From Anaerolineae bacterium (GTDB taxonomy: Bacteria > Chloroflexota > Anaerolineae > 4572-78 > NAK82), in assembly GCA_030598425.1 (NCBI GenBank), contig JAUVPY010000168.1, positions 1 to 6,530 on the forward strand: 6,530 nucleotides of DNA. Reading direction: 5' to 3'. The position numbers were made by a program, and so were the translations under genes. Below, piece after piece: positions 1 through 5,695 of this stretch (within the stretch, counting starts at the first letter, position 1; the number at the start of each line of letters is the position of its first letter). The notes under the pieces were generated by a model. The model searched no databases and had not been told where the DNA came from. It saw nothing but the letters and a program-made list of their open reading frames with translations.

Positions 1-228
1 ACTCAAAATGGGGAAAGAGTGATCTACCGGCTGGGCACGTTGACCGCCGTTGGCTCCCGGCCCACCGGCGTGGCGCCAGCCATAATCGCCCACTGGTTGG
101 CCGCCGGCCGCATCTCCCAGCCGGGCGTCTTCCCATCTGAGGCGGTCGTCGAGCCGGAGCCCTTCTTCGCCGCGTTGGCCAAACGAGACATTCACACCCG
201 GGTCAGCGTCACCCGGAGCCTGGCCTGA
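1..228 (+). CDS. Saccharopine dehydrogenase-family protein, C-terminal fragment
   Basis: The frame is open from the first base (TQNGER...) to a TGA at 226-228, giving 75 codons with the start lying outside the window. The visible stretch matches the C-terminal end of saccharopine dehydrogenase-like oxidoreductases: a Thr-Gly-Val-Ala-Pro-Ala-Ile segment (residues about 28-34) followed by an Ala-rich helix, then Gly-Val-Phe-Pro-Ser-Glu-Ala and Glu-Pro-Glu-Pro-Phe-Phe-Ala-Ala-Leu-Ala-Lys-Arg. In this family that tail closes the catalytic domain of an NAD(P)-dependent, cytosolic enzyme; related members act in lysine or carboxynorspermidine metabolism, or are of unknown substrate. A GTG at 19-21 could be read as a start, but family resemblance begins without a break at the window edge, so I treat it as internal. 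The gene converges on galT with 85 nt between stops. The substrate cannot be named from this fragment. Confidence 0.72.
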   Translation, partial: TQNGERVIYRLGTLTAVGSRPTGVAPAIIAHWLAAGRISQPGVFPSEAVVEPEPFFAALAKRDIHTRVSVTRSLA

Positions 229-249
229 ACCGCGATTCTCTTGGCGAGT

Positions 250-261
250 CCAAGCGCTTGG
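250..261. repeat. 12-bp perfect palindrome between convergent genes
   Basis: CCAAGCGCTTGG is a perfect palindrome in the 85-nt space between the stop of the saccharopine dehydrogenase-like gene and the stop of galT. As RNA it could form only a four-pair stem with a GCGC loop, and no T-run follows on either strand. It may be a weak end-of-transcript signal or a protein site; the sequence does not decide. Confidence 0.25.
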
Positions 262-313
262 CCATAACGAGGATATCGGAGCCGCCGTGGACGGGGAAGC
301 CAGGGCTGTTTGA

Positions 314-1312
314 TCAGTCTTCGTCCACTTCTCGCAGAAAGGCGGCGCTGGTCTCAGGCCGAGCCACGTTGATAAACATGCCGCTGCCCAGCTCGAAGCC
401 AGCCGAGCGCGTGACGCGAGGGACGATGGTGACGTACCAATGAAGATACTCAGGCCCCAAATCGTGGAGGGGGGCGGAGCGTATGACGTAGTTGTGATCA
501 GGGTCTCTCAGCCCTACGTAAAGCTTGCGCAACACTCGGCGCATCAAACCACCCAGGTCGGCAAGTTCGTGGGCGGTTGCGTTCAGATAATTGGATTCGT
601 GGCGGCGGGGCAGAATCCATATGTGGAAGGGAGATAACGCAGCATACGGGATAAAAGCTGCAAAAAATTTGCTCTTCGCCACCACGCGCTGGTCGCCCTT
701 CAGTTCATCGGACAGCATGTGGCACAGAACGCATCGCCCTGTATCGTCGAAGTAACGGCGAGCTTCTTCGGCGCGAGCTCGGATACTATAAGGTACAATG
801 GGCAGACCGATCAGTTGGGTGTGGGGGTGGACCAGAGATGTGCCGGCACGGTCACCGTGGTTCTTGAAATAGATGATCTGCTCGATACGTTGGTCCTGAG
901 CGATCTCTCTCCCCCGTATCTTGAAGGCTTCCAGCATCAGTGAGACTTCGATGGCCGACTCCAGCGCGGGGCACGTATTGTGCAGGGGTGATTCGACCAA
1001 AACTTCGTGGTAACCCACGCCGCTGATCTGGCGGTGCACACCCTCGAAGGTGCGTGTCCGCTCCCCTTCGAGTTCAAGCGCCGGATACTTGTTGCGCACC
1101 ACTCGTAGCTGCCAGGGGTCTCGTTCCGGGATGCGCATCACTTCCAGGTCGAGTTCCTCGTTGCCGGGACAGAAGGGACAACCTTCTTCCCATTCGGGGC
1201 GATCTTCGGTGGTGGGGCGGAGAGGCTGCACAAGCTCTTCGGGGCGCGTGGCACGTTCAGTGGCGATGATGACCCATTCCTTGGTTGCGATATTCTGGCG
1301 TAACTCAGGCAT
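314..1312 (-). CDS. galT: Galactose-1-phosphate uridylyltransferase
   Basis: 332-residue cytosolic enzyme of the Leloir pathway, which swaps UMP between UDP-glucose and galactose-1-phosphate by way of a uridylyl-histidine intermediate. Visible signatures: the N-terminal metal-binding pair C45-x2-C48 in Cys-Pro-Phe-Cys-Pro-Gly-Asn-Glu, H111 in Ser-Pro-Leu-His, and the active-site H162-P163-H164 followed by TQ. By comparison with the E. coli enzyme, H162 matches the metal-binding His and H164 the nucleophile. A second Cys pair (C194-x2-C197) lies in the middle, and the C-terminal Leu-His-Trp-Tyr...Pro-Arg-(x)-Thr-Arg...Gly-Phe-Glu block (about 290-307) is typical of the bacterial GalT family. 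Length is normal. The ATG at 1310-1312 is preceded by GGAAGG-like sequence at about 8 nt. It follows the Nudix gene after an 81-nt spacer and may be the last gene of the operon; no other Leloir gene (galK, galE) is in view. Family members may use other hexose-1-phosphates or act as NDP-sugar phosphorylases, so the exact sugar is less certain than the fold. Confidence 0.93.
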   Translation of the reverse strand: MPELRQNIATKEWVIIATERATRPEELVQPLRPTTEDRPEWEEGCPFCPGNEELDLEVMRIPERDPWQLRVVRNKYPALELEGERTRTFEGVHRQISGVGYHEVLVESPLHNTCPALESAIEVSLMLEAFKIRGREIAQDQRIEQIIYFKNHGDRAGTSLVHPHTQLIGLPIVPYSIRARAEEARRYFDDTGRCVLCHMLSDELKGDQRVVAKSKFFAAFIPYAALSPFHIWILPRRHESNYLNATAHELADLGGLMRRVLRKLYVGLRDPDHNYVIRSAPLHDLGPEYLHWYVTIVPRVTRSAGFELGSGMFINVARPETSAAFLREVDED

Positions 1313-1344
1313 GTTGCCCTTCCTTCCCCTTTAGCCCGCTCTTA

Positions 1345-1390
1345 GTCTCCAACCCCCGAAGCCTCCAATCTCTAATCTCCAATCCCCACT
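1345..1390. repeat. Short purine/pyrimidine-biased tandem repeat in the galT upstream spacer
   Basis: The spacer between the Nudix stop and galT start contains three tandem 7-bp units on the plus strand: AATCTCT (1367-1373), AATCTCC (1374-1380) and AATCCCC (1381-1387). Further degenerate TCTCCAA and CCTCCAA pieces lie at 1345-1368. On the transcribed (minus) strand it reads as a purine-rich GGAGATT-like array ahead of the galT ribosome-binding site. No -35/-10 pair stands out in it. It looks like an intergenic low-complexity repeat rather than a gene; whether it recurs elsewhere in the genome cannot be seen here. Confidence 0.6.
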
Positions 1391-1393
1391 CTT

Positions 1394-2047
1394 TCACTCG
1401 CCTCGTTCATTCTCCAGCAAGGTCACCAATTCGCTCAGAATCATGGCAGTGGCCCCCCACACCACCTGCCCGTTGACGTTGAAGAAGGGAACCCGGCGCG
1501 GAGAATCGAAACGCGGAGCTGACCAAAGCTCCACTTTCCGGATAGCTGGGTCCAGCAGGGTGGTCAGAGGCACTTCCAGGACTTCAGCCACCTCGATTGG
1601 ATCGGGGTGGAACGTGGTCGTGACAGGTCGGTGCGCGACGAAAGGGTGGATACAGTAGTTGCTGGGTGGTGTGTAAAGCGCCGACAGCCGCCCGATCACC
1701 TCGGTGCCGTCCGGGGGGACGCCCAACTCTTCACAAGTCTCGCGCAGCGCTGTCTCGACCAGAGATTCGCCTTCTTCGCGTTTGCCGCCCGGCAGCGAGA
1801 TCTGTCCTTTGTGCGAGCGGACTGTCTCAGTGCGACGCGTAAGAACAAAATGAAGACGATCAGCTCGCGGGTAGAGCAAAATGAGGACGCCGCCTTCCCG
1901 GCAGTCGGGCGGCAGGCTGAAGTCTGGGCCCCAGCCCGGTCTCGGCTCAGGGGCCATCTTGAGATGTGCGTCCAAGCCTGGTCGTGGGCGTGCCAACGCG
2001 CGGCGTACGTCACCCAAGGTTAGCTCCGCGTCAAAACTCTCGGACAT
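1394..2047 (-). CDS. Nudix hydrolase, CoA pyrophosphatase (NudL/YeaB) type
   Basis: 217-residue cytosolic Nudix hydrolase. The Nudix box G-x5-E-x7-R-E-x-x-E-E-x-G is complete: G88, E94, R102, E103, E106, E107, G109. The usual hydrophobic residue after R-E is a Thr (T104). Just before it is the CoA-specific NuCoA signature, here Leu-Thr-Arg-Arg-Thr-x3-Arg-x3-Gly-x3-Leu-Pro-Gly-Gly (about 69-88), with Leu where FPGG is most common. Family members split CoA or oxidised CoA into 3',5'-ADP derivatives and acyl/4'-phosphopantetheine, needing Mg or Mn. The N-terminal helix with Leu-Thr-Leu-Gly-Asp-Val-Arg-Arg-Ala-Leu and the Met-Ala-Pro-Glu-Pro-Arg-Pro-Gly segment (31-38) are also usual in this subfamily and support the ATG at 2045-2047. 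The start sits 17 nt after the HD gene's stop, so the two are probably co-transcribed. The ribosome-binding site is weak (AAAAGAGA). CoA specificity rests on motifs only. Confidence 0.88.
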   Translation of the reverse strand: MSESFDAELTLGDVRRALARPRPGLDAHLKMAPEPRPGWGPDFSLPPDCREGGVLILLYPRADRLHFVLTRRTETVRSHKGQISLPGGKREEGESLVETALRETCEELGVPPDGTEVIGRLSALYTPPSNYCIHPFVAHRPVTTTFHPDPIEVAEVLEVPLTTLLDPAIRKVELWSAPRFDSPRRVPFFNVNGQVVWGATAMILSELVTLLENERGE

Positions 2048-2064
2048 TTCGTCTCTTTTCGCTT

Positions 2065-2661
2065 CTACTTCGCACCAACTACTTCGGCAGCCATTCGCTG
2101 GAAGAATTCGACCATAAAGGTGTGACGCTCCCTGGCGATAGCGCGGGCAGTCTCGGTGAACAGACTATCTTTCACCTTGCACAGCTTGACGGCGAACTCC
2201 TTCATCGCCGTGTGCTCATTGGCGTCGGGTTCGGCCCACAGGCGCTGGCCTCGATGTACGCCATAAGCAAAGGCGCGGGCGATGCCCACCGCGCCGATGG
2301 CATCCAACTTGTCGGCATCGTACAGAATTTGGGCCTCTAAAGTCTGGGGTGGGTGATCTGCTCGGAAGCGGTGGGTCTCGATGGCGTGGGCAACTGCTTC
2401 AACAAACTCCGGCGGTTGCCCATCTAATATCTCCTGGGCACGGTGAGCGCCTTCGACGGCGTGATCTGGCACTCGACCCGAGTCTTGGTCTGGCCGGGCG
2501 ATGTCGTGCAGCAGGGTAGCCGTTCGCAGCACAACCATATCTGCACTCTCAGCCTGGCCGATGCGCTTGGCCAGGTGATACACGCGCAGCACGTGGTCGA
2601 AATCATGGGTAGAATCGCCTGCTGCCTCGTATAGAGTGCGTGCCTGGTCAATTGTGATCAT
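2065..2661 (-). CDS. HD-domain phosphohydrolase, YpgQ/YedJ-like
   Basis: 198-residue HD-superfamily metal-dependent phosphohydrolase. Metal ligands in order: H23 in Asp-Phe-Asp-His near the N-terminus, H52-D53 in Leu-Leu-His-Asp-Ile, and D117 in Tyr-Asp-Ala-Asp-Lys-Leu-Asp-Ala-Ile-Gly-Ala. The last block, plus the C-terminal Lys-(x)-Lys-Asp-Ser-Leu-Phe-Thr-Glu-Thr-Ala and Glu-Arg-His-Thr-Phe-Met-x-Glu-Phe segments, is characteristic of the YpgQ/YedJ group; B. subtilis YpgQ has been described as a dNTP pyrophosphatase. I chose ATG 2659-2661 because AGAGG lies 4 nt upstream and the family alignment begins at Met-Ile-Thr-Ile. A longer open frame to 2757 would put 32 uncharacteristic residues inside the GTPase gene. 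The start overlaps the GTPase stop by 14 nt, which implies translational coupling. The substrate is inferred as a nucleotide but not proven. Confidence 0.86.
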   Translation of the reverse strand: MITIDQARTLYEAAGDSTHDFDHVLRVYHLAKRIGQAESADMVVLRTATLLHDIARPDQDSGRVPDHAVEGAHRAQEILDGQPPEFVEAVAHAIETHRFRADHPPQTLEAQILYDADKLDAIGAVGIARAFAYGVHRGQRLWAEPDANEHTAMKEFAVKLCKVKDSLFTETARAIARERHTFMVEFFQRMAAEVVGAK

Positions 2662-3679
2662 TTTGCCTCTGGCGTCGGTATTTTCTATACAGGGCGCGGA
2701 GCTGCACGGGGGTGAGCCGCTTTCCGCTCTCGAAGTATTGGATGGCCACCCGACCAATCGCTACGGTGCTGGCCGAGGCGATCGCTCCGGCGACCAGCCA
2801 GCCAGGCCCTGGAACGAACTTAGCACTAACTATCCCCGCATAACGCAACGCCACGCCGCCGGCCATGGTGGCAACCAGTTCGCGGGCGCGCTCGGGGCTG
2901 ACTGTCTCGCCGTAAATGGCGGCGAGACGCAACACCATCCGCACATGTGAGGTCAGCAGAAGCGGCAAGGCGAGACCGGGGATGGGCTCGGCGCCGATGA
3001 TGGCGTTGAGAATGGAGTCATTGCGGATTACCCGGCGCGCAGCCAACCGACGGTAGGCGGGCAGCGCGCGTCCAATCGCCACCGCCAGCCTGGAATCCGC
3101 TCCAAAGACGGCTGGCATCAATTGGTTGGCTACACCATTGCCCCGTTTGGCCGAAATTGGGATGATCTCCGCGTTGCTGAGACGGGATTGGGCATCCGCC
3201 AGGACCGCCTGGCGATCACGACCGACCAGGTCCATTTTGTTCAAGACAACCACGACTGGGCGGCCGGTCCCGACTAGCTCGTGATACAGTTCCAGGTCGG
3301 ATTGGCGCAGGCCGGCGGCCGCATCCAATAAGAGCACCACCACTGCCGTGTCGTTTATCGCTTGCAAGGCGACCTGCGCCCGATCCTCAACGTCCTTTGT
3401 CCCGGAGGAGCTCTCGGCTTCGCCAAAGCCGGGCGTATCGACCAGAACGAACGGGCCGAACCAATCAGTAACTAACTCCTGGGTGGTGCCGGGAACGGGG
3501 GAGATGGGGGATACGTCGCGCCCTAACAGCGTATTGAACAGAGTGCTCTTACCGGCGTTCACTGGTCCTACGATGGCCAGACGCGCGTGGGTTTCTTGCT
3601 CGACCTGAGACATCATATCTTCCCAGTCGAGCGAAACGATGAAGCGGTGCAGTTCTTTCAGCGTTGCTGGGGTGTGCAT
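2648..3679 (-). CDS. Era/EngA-like GTPase with C-terminal DUF697-type domain
   Basis: 343 residues. The N-terminal G domain shows all nucleotide-binding motifs: G1 GPVNAGKS at 38-45, the G2 Thr pair T65-T66 in Pro-Gly-Thr-Thr, G3 D81-T-P-G84, G4 N147-K-M-D150 and G5 S176-A-K178. The G3 context (Leu-Val-Asp-Thr-Pro-Gly-Phe-Gly) and the PGTT switch are of the TrmE-Era-EngA class. After about residue 205 comes a second domain with moderately hydrophobic helices (about 231-245 and 280-312) and the Ile-Pro-Gly-Leu-Ala-Leu-Pro-Leu-Leu-Leu-Thr-Ser-His-Val-Arg-Met motif that I associate with DUF697. In related proteins that part is often linked to membrane association, so this could be a peripheral membrane GTPase. 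The ATG at 3677-3679 is 6 nt past the upstream stop and has no purine-rich ribosome-binding site, so it probably depends on translation of the kinase-like gene. A later start at M22/M23 is possible, with GGGAAG just ahead. The cellular role is unknown. Confidence 0.85.
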   Translation of the reverse strand: MHTPATLKELHRFIVSLDWEDMMSQVEQETHARLAIVGPVNAGKSTLFNTLLGRDVSPISPVPGTTQELVTDWFGPFVLVDTPGFGEAESSSGTKDVEDRAQVALQAINDTAVVVLLLDAAAGLRQSDLELYHELVGTGRPVVVVLNKMDLVGRDRQAVLADAQSRLSNAEIIPISAKRGNGVANQLMPAVFGADSRLAVAIGRALPAYRRLAARRVIRNDSILNAIIGAEPIPGLALPLLLTSHVRMVLRLAAIYGETVSPERARELVATMAGGVALRYAGIVSAKFVPGPGWLVAGAIASASTVAIGRVAIQYFESGKRLTPVQLRALYRKYRRQRQNDHN

Positions 3680-3685
3680 GGTGGA

Positions 3686-4441
3686 TTAGATGGGTGGATA
3701 GGGCACGTTGCGTCCTGCGCCCGGCTGGGGGAAAGTCCCTGCGGCAATAATGCGGTCCAGGCGGTGTCGGAACATCTTGGTTTCGCGGTCGTTAATCAAT
3801 AGCCGAAGTTCACTCGCAAGCGGGCTCGATGGCTGGTTAAGTGTCTGCCGCAAGTGATCGAGGTCTTCCAATATATCGTCCGGAATCGGTTGGCCGGCAA
3901 AATCCCAGATCACAGTGCGTAACTTGTGCTCCTGATGAAAGGTGAGCCCGTGGTCAATCGTCCAAATGTGACCGTCTTTTCCTTTCAGGCAATGCCCTCC
4001 CTTTCGGTCGGCGTTGTTAATGATGTAATCAAAGGCAGCAAGACGCTGGAAAACGGGCACGTGCTCGTCGCGCAAAGTGAAGTAGTGTTCTTCCGGATCA
4101 GCCTCAACAAAAAGTTGAACCGCGCCGGTTCCCAGGAACCCCTCCCTCAACACAGTAGGAGGGATGAAATCCCAACTCAAGGCGCGGCTGACGTGGAAGG
4201 CTGCCACCTCGCGCAGCGCCAGCGTACCGTCGGGAAAGTCCCACAAGGGGCGCTCTCCCCGGCTTGGCTTATAGATGGCCAGCGCTTCTAAATCGTCGTG
4301 ACATACCGTGACCAAAAAGGTGTAATTTGAGCTCCAGGGCATAAGCCCATGGGCTTCTTCCATTTCTCCTTCAGACAGGAGATCTAGGGCGTAGTCTACG
4401 TCCACTGGGTGGGTCTTTGTGGTGGGGTCGGTCGTCGCCAT
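3686..4441 (-). CDS. SCO1664-family protein, PI3/4-kinase-like fold
   Basis: 251-residue member of the SCO1664 family, distantly related to phosphatidylinositol 3-/4-kinases and HipA-like kinases. Kinase-like landmarks: K58 in Ala-Ile-Tyr-Lys-Pro-Ser-Arg-Gly-Glu-Arg-Pro-Leu (probable ATP lysine), E78 in Leu-Arg-Glu-Val-Ala-Ala-Phe, the catalytic-loop-like D138...N142-N143-A-D145-R146-K147-G-G-H150, and a D163-H-G165 metal motif in the place of the usual DFG, followed by Leu-Thr-Phe-His. There is no signal peptide or membrane segment, so it is cytosolic. It lies directly after DUF3090 (stop, 2 nt, ATG) and the phosphomutase-like gene, the same trio seen in Actinobacteria (Rv2133c-Rv2134c-Rv2135c in M. 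tuberculosis). No clear ribosome-binding site precedes the ATG at 4439-4441, so translation is likely coupled. A phosphotransfer role is inferred from fold and neighbours; the substrate is unknown and it need not be a lipid. Confidence 0.9.
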   Translation of the reverse strand: MATTDPTTKTHPVDVDYALDLLSEGEMEEAHGLMPWSSNYTFLVTVCHDDLEALAIYKPSRGERPLWDFPDGTLALREVAAFHVSRALSWDFIPPTVLREGFLGTGAVQLFVEADPEEHYFTLRDEHVPVFQRLAAFDYIINNADRKGGHCLKGKDGHIWTIDHGLTFHQEHKLRTVIWDFAGQPIPDDILEDLDHLRQTLNQPSSPLASELRLLINDRETKMFRHRLDRIIAAGTFPQPGAGRNVPYPPI

Positions 4442-4443
4442 AG

Positions 4444-4974
4444 CTAGTGCACTCGGTCGTGGCCGTTGCTTTTGGGGCAGAAGTGGCCATCTGGATCCAT
4501 AGGGCGGCTGCAGAGGGGACAGATGGGTCTCCCCAGGGCGACTATCTCAAGGGCGTGGCGGCTGATAGCCTGCATCTGGCCCCGCGTGGCCCAGAAACGA
4601 GCAATCCTGGCGTCGTCAGATTCCTCTTCCGAGGCCAGCTCCTGTACGACCAATACCAGGGCGTCTTCGGATTCGTCGTAGCCCAGCCCCATCTGGCCGA
4701 TGGCGAACATGGGCTCCAGCGGTTCCTGCAACATCAACTCCGAGGTGAGCGGTTCTTCCATCGTAGATATCGGCCGTGGAAAGCGCTCAGATAGCTCCTC
4801 CAGGAGTTGATCGATGCTATGCGCCAAAACCTGAGCCTGTTCTTTTTCCAACTTCAGAGTAAGTGTCTCCGTCCCCTGGCTTGCTTGTAGCAAGAAAACA
4901 CGCTGACCAGGCGGGCCAATCGCCTCAATCGTCATGCGCGAGACGGGGTGCATCTCAATGATCTGTCCAGCCAT
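4444..4974 (-). CDS. DUF3090-family protein with C-terminal Cys/His cluster
   Basis: 176-residue protein of the DUF3090 family, the middle member of the SCO1664 trio. The first half is a beta-rich region (Arg-Val-Phe-Leu-Leu-Gln-Ala, Thr-Leu-Thr-Leu-Lys-Leu-Glu-Lys-Glu-Gln), followed by a helix with Leu-Leu-Glu-Glu-Leu and a strand pair around Phe-Ala-Ile-Gly-Gln-Met-Gly-Leu-Gly-Tyr-Asp (90-100). An acidic stretch follows at 112-121. The C-terminal end is the diagnostic block: Gly-Arg-Pro-x-C152-Pro-Leu-C155-x-Arg-Pro-Met-Asp-Pro-Asp-Gly-H164-Phe-C166-Pro-x-Ser-Asn-Gly-H172, which looks like a small zinc-binding knuckle. No function has been assigned to the family. The ATG at 4972-4974 is 3 nt after the phosphomutase stop, with AGAGGA about 10 nt upstream. 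It is probably cytosolic and works with its two neighbours, perhaps as a substrate-binding or adaptor component; that is an inference from conserved adjacency only. Confidence 0.88.
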   Translation of the reverse strand: MAGQIIEMHPVSRMTIEAIGPPGQRVFLLQASQGTETLTLKLEKEQAQVLAHSIDQLLEELSERFPRPISTMEEPLTSELMLQEPLEPMFAIGQMGLGYDESEDALVLVVQELASEEESDDARIARFWATRGQMQAISRHALEIVALGRPICPLCSRPMDPDGHFCPKSNGHDRVH

Positions 4975-4977
4975 AAT

Positions 4978-5691
4978 TTAACTATCCTCTGGCTCTTGCT
5001 TACGGCCATCATCTTCTTCTGGAACGTGAGCGGCGTCGTTGAGACAGATAAGGCGTGGCCCCATCGGCGTGAAAGCTACTACACTCAATGATGCCGGGCT
5101 GACTACCAGGCGCTGAAATAGGTCGAGGTGCAGACCAGCGTAGTGGGCCAGCGCCGCTTTGAGTACATCGGCGTGCGAGACGACCAGGACTGTCTCTGAC
5201 GGATGGGCAGCCACGATGGCGTCCAATTCGGTGACAGCCCGTGCCTGCATCTCACGGATCGCCTCACCGCCGGGGAAGCGCGCCTGGCTGGGGCAAAACT
5301 GCACAACAGACCAGGCATCTTCCTTGGCCAGTTCTTTGAGGGACCGGCCGGTCCATTCGCCGTAGCGAACTTCGCCCACGCCTTCCCGAATCTGGACCTC
5401 TGTTTTGTGAGGGGCAGCGATGATCTGGGCTGTCTCAACGGAACGTTCCAGTGGGCTGGTGTATATGGCAGCGATTGGCCTGTCGGCCAGACGTTCCGCC
5501 AGTGCTTCGGCCTGTGCCCGCCCCTTGTCATTCAGGTGCACGTTGGGCGTCCACCCGGCCAGCTTGTCACCTACCCAATCGTTAAGGGCATGGCGGACCA
5601 GCAGTAAGGTCGTCGGTTTGGGTTGCTTTTCCTCTTCGTTATTGTCGCCCTGGCTATTGCCATTCTTACTTGTACTTTCGTCCTGTACCAT
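4978..5691 (-). CDS. Histidine phosphatase/phosphomutase, MSMEG_4193-like
   Basis: 237-residue protein of the histidine phosphatase (phosphoglycerate mutase) superfamily, first gene of the operon. Catalytic parts: R33-H34 in Leu-Leu-Val-Arg-His-Ala, where Ala replaces the Gly of the usual RHG; the Tyr-Thr-Ser-Pro-Leu-Glu-R83-Ser-Val-Glu-Thr-Ala phosphate pocket; the likely acid/base E107 in Gly-Glu-Val-Arg-Tyr-Gly-Glu-Trp; and H173 in Val-Ser-His-Ala-Asp. The order with DUF3090 and the SCO1664 protein identifies it as the MSMEG_4193-type member of that trio, long predicted to be a phosphomutase because a kinase-like gene travels with it; it may equally be a phosphatase. Residues 1-26 and 222-237 are hydrophilic, charged tails (Asn/Glu/Lys-rich and Asp/Glu-rich) outside the domain. 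The ATG at 5689-5691 has the best ribosome-binding site of the operon, GAGGAGG 4 nt upstream, which supports keeping the N-terminal tail. Confidence 0.88.
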   Translation of the reverse strand: MVQDESTSKNGNSQGDNNEEEKQPKPTTLLLVRHALNDWVGDKLAGWTPNVHLNDKGRAQAEALAERLADRPIAAIYTSPLERSVETAQIIAAPHKTEVQIREGVGEVRYGEWTGRSLKELAKEDAWSVVQFCPSQARFPGGEAIREMQARAVTELDAIVAAHPSETVLVVSHADVLKAALAHYAGLHLDLFQRLVVSPASLSVVAFTPMGPRLICLNDAAHVPEEDDGRKQEPEDS

Positions 5692-5695
5692 GCCG

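Noticed and set aside
250..261. The palindrome as an intrinsic terminator for the convergent genes
   Set aside because: The stem is only four pairs and no T-run follows on either strand; it is listed only as a palindrome.
258..443. Plus-strand open frame covering the convergent gap and the galT 3' end
   Set aside because: Mostly antisense to galT, with no domain and no credible start.
1050..1334. Plus-strand open frame antisense to galT
   Set aside because: Ser/Arg-rich low-complexity translation, the mirror of galT codon bias; no ribosome-binding site.
1696..2013. Open frame of 105 codons on the minus strand inside the Nudix gene
   Set aside because: It is out of frame with the Nudix box, is rich in Arg, Ala and Ser, and shows no family signal.
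1966..2340. Plus-strand open frame of 124 codons across the Nudix/HD junction
   Set aside because: Antisense to two well supported genes, with no recognisable domain; expected by chance at this GC content.
2662..2757. A 32-codon N-terminal extension of the HD hydrolase from an ATG at 2757
   Set aside because: It lies wholly within the GTPase gene, its residues do not resemble the family, and the ATG at 2661 has an AGAGG ribosome-binding site.
3686..4441. HipA toxin of a toxin-antitoxin pair
   Set aside because: The K-P-S-R-G-E-R-P-L-W and N-N-A-D-R-K-G-G-H blocks fit SCO1664, and no HipB-like helix-turn-helix gene is adjacent.
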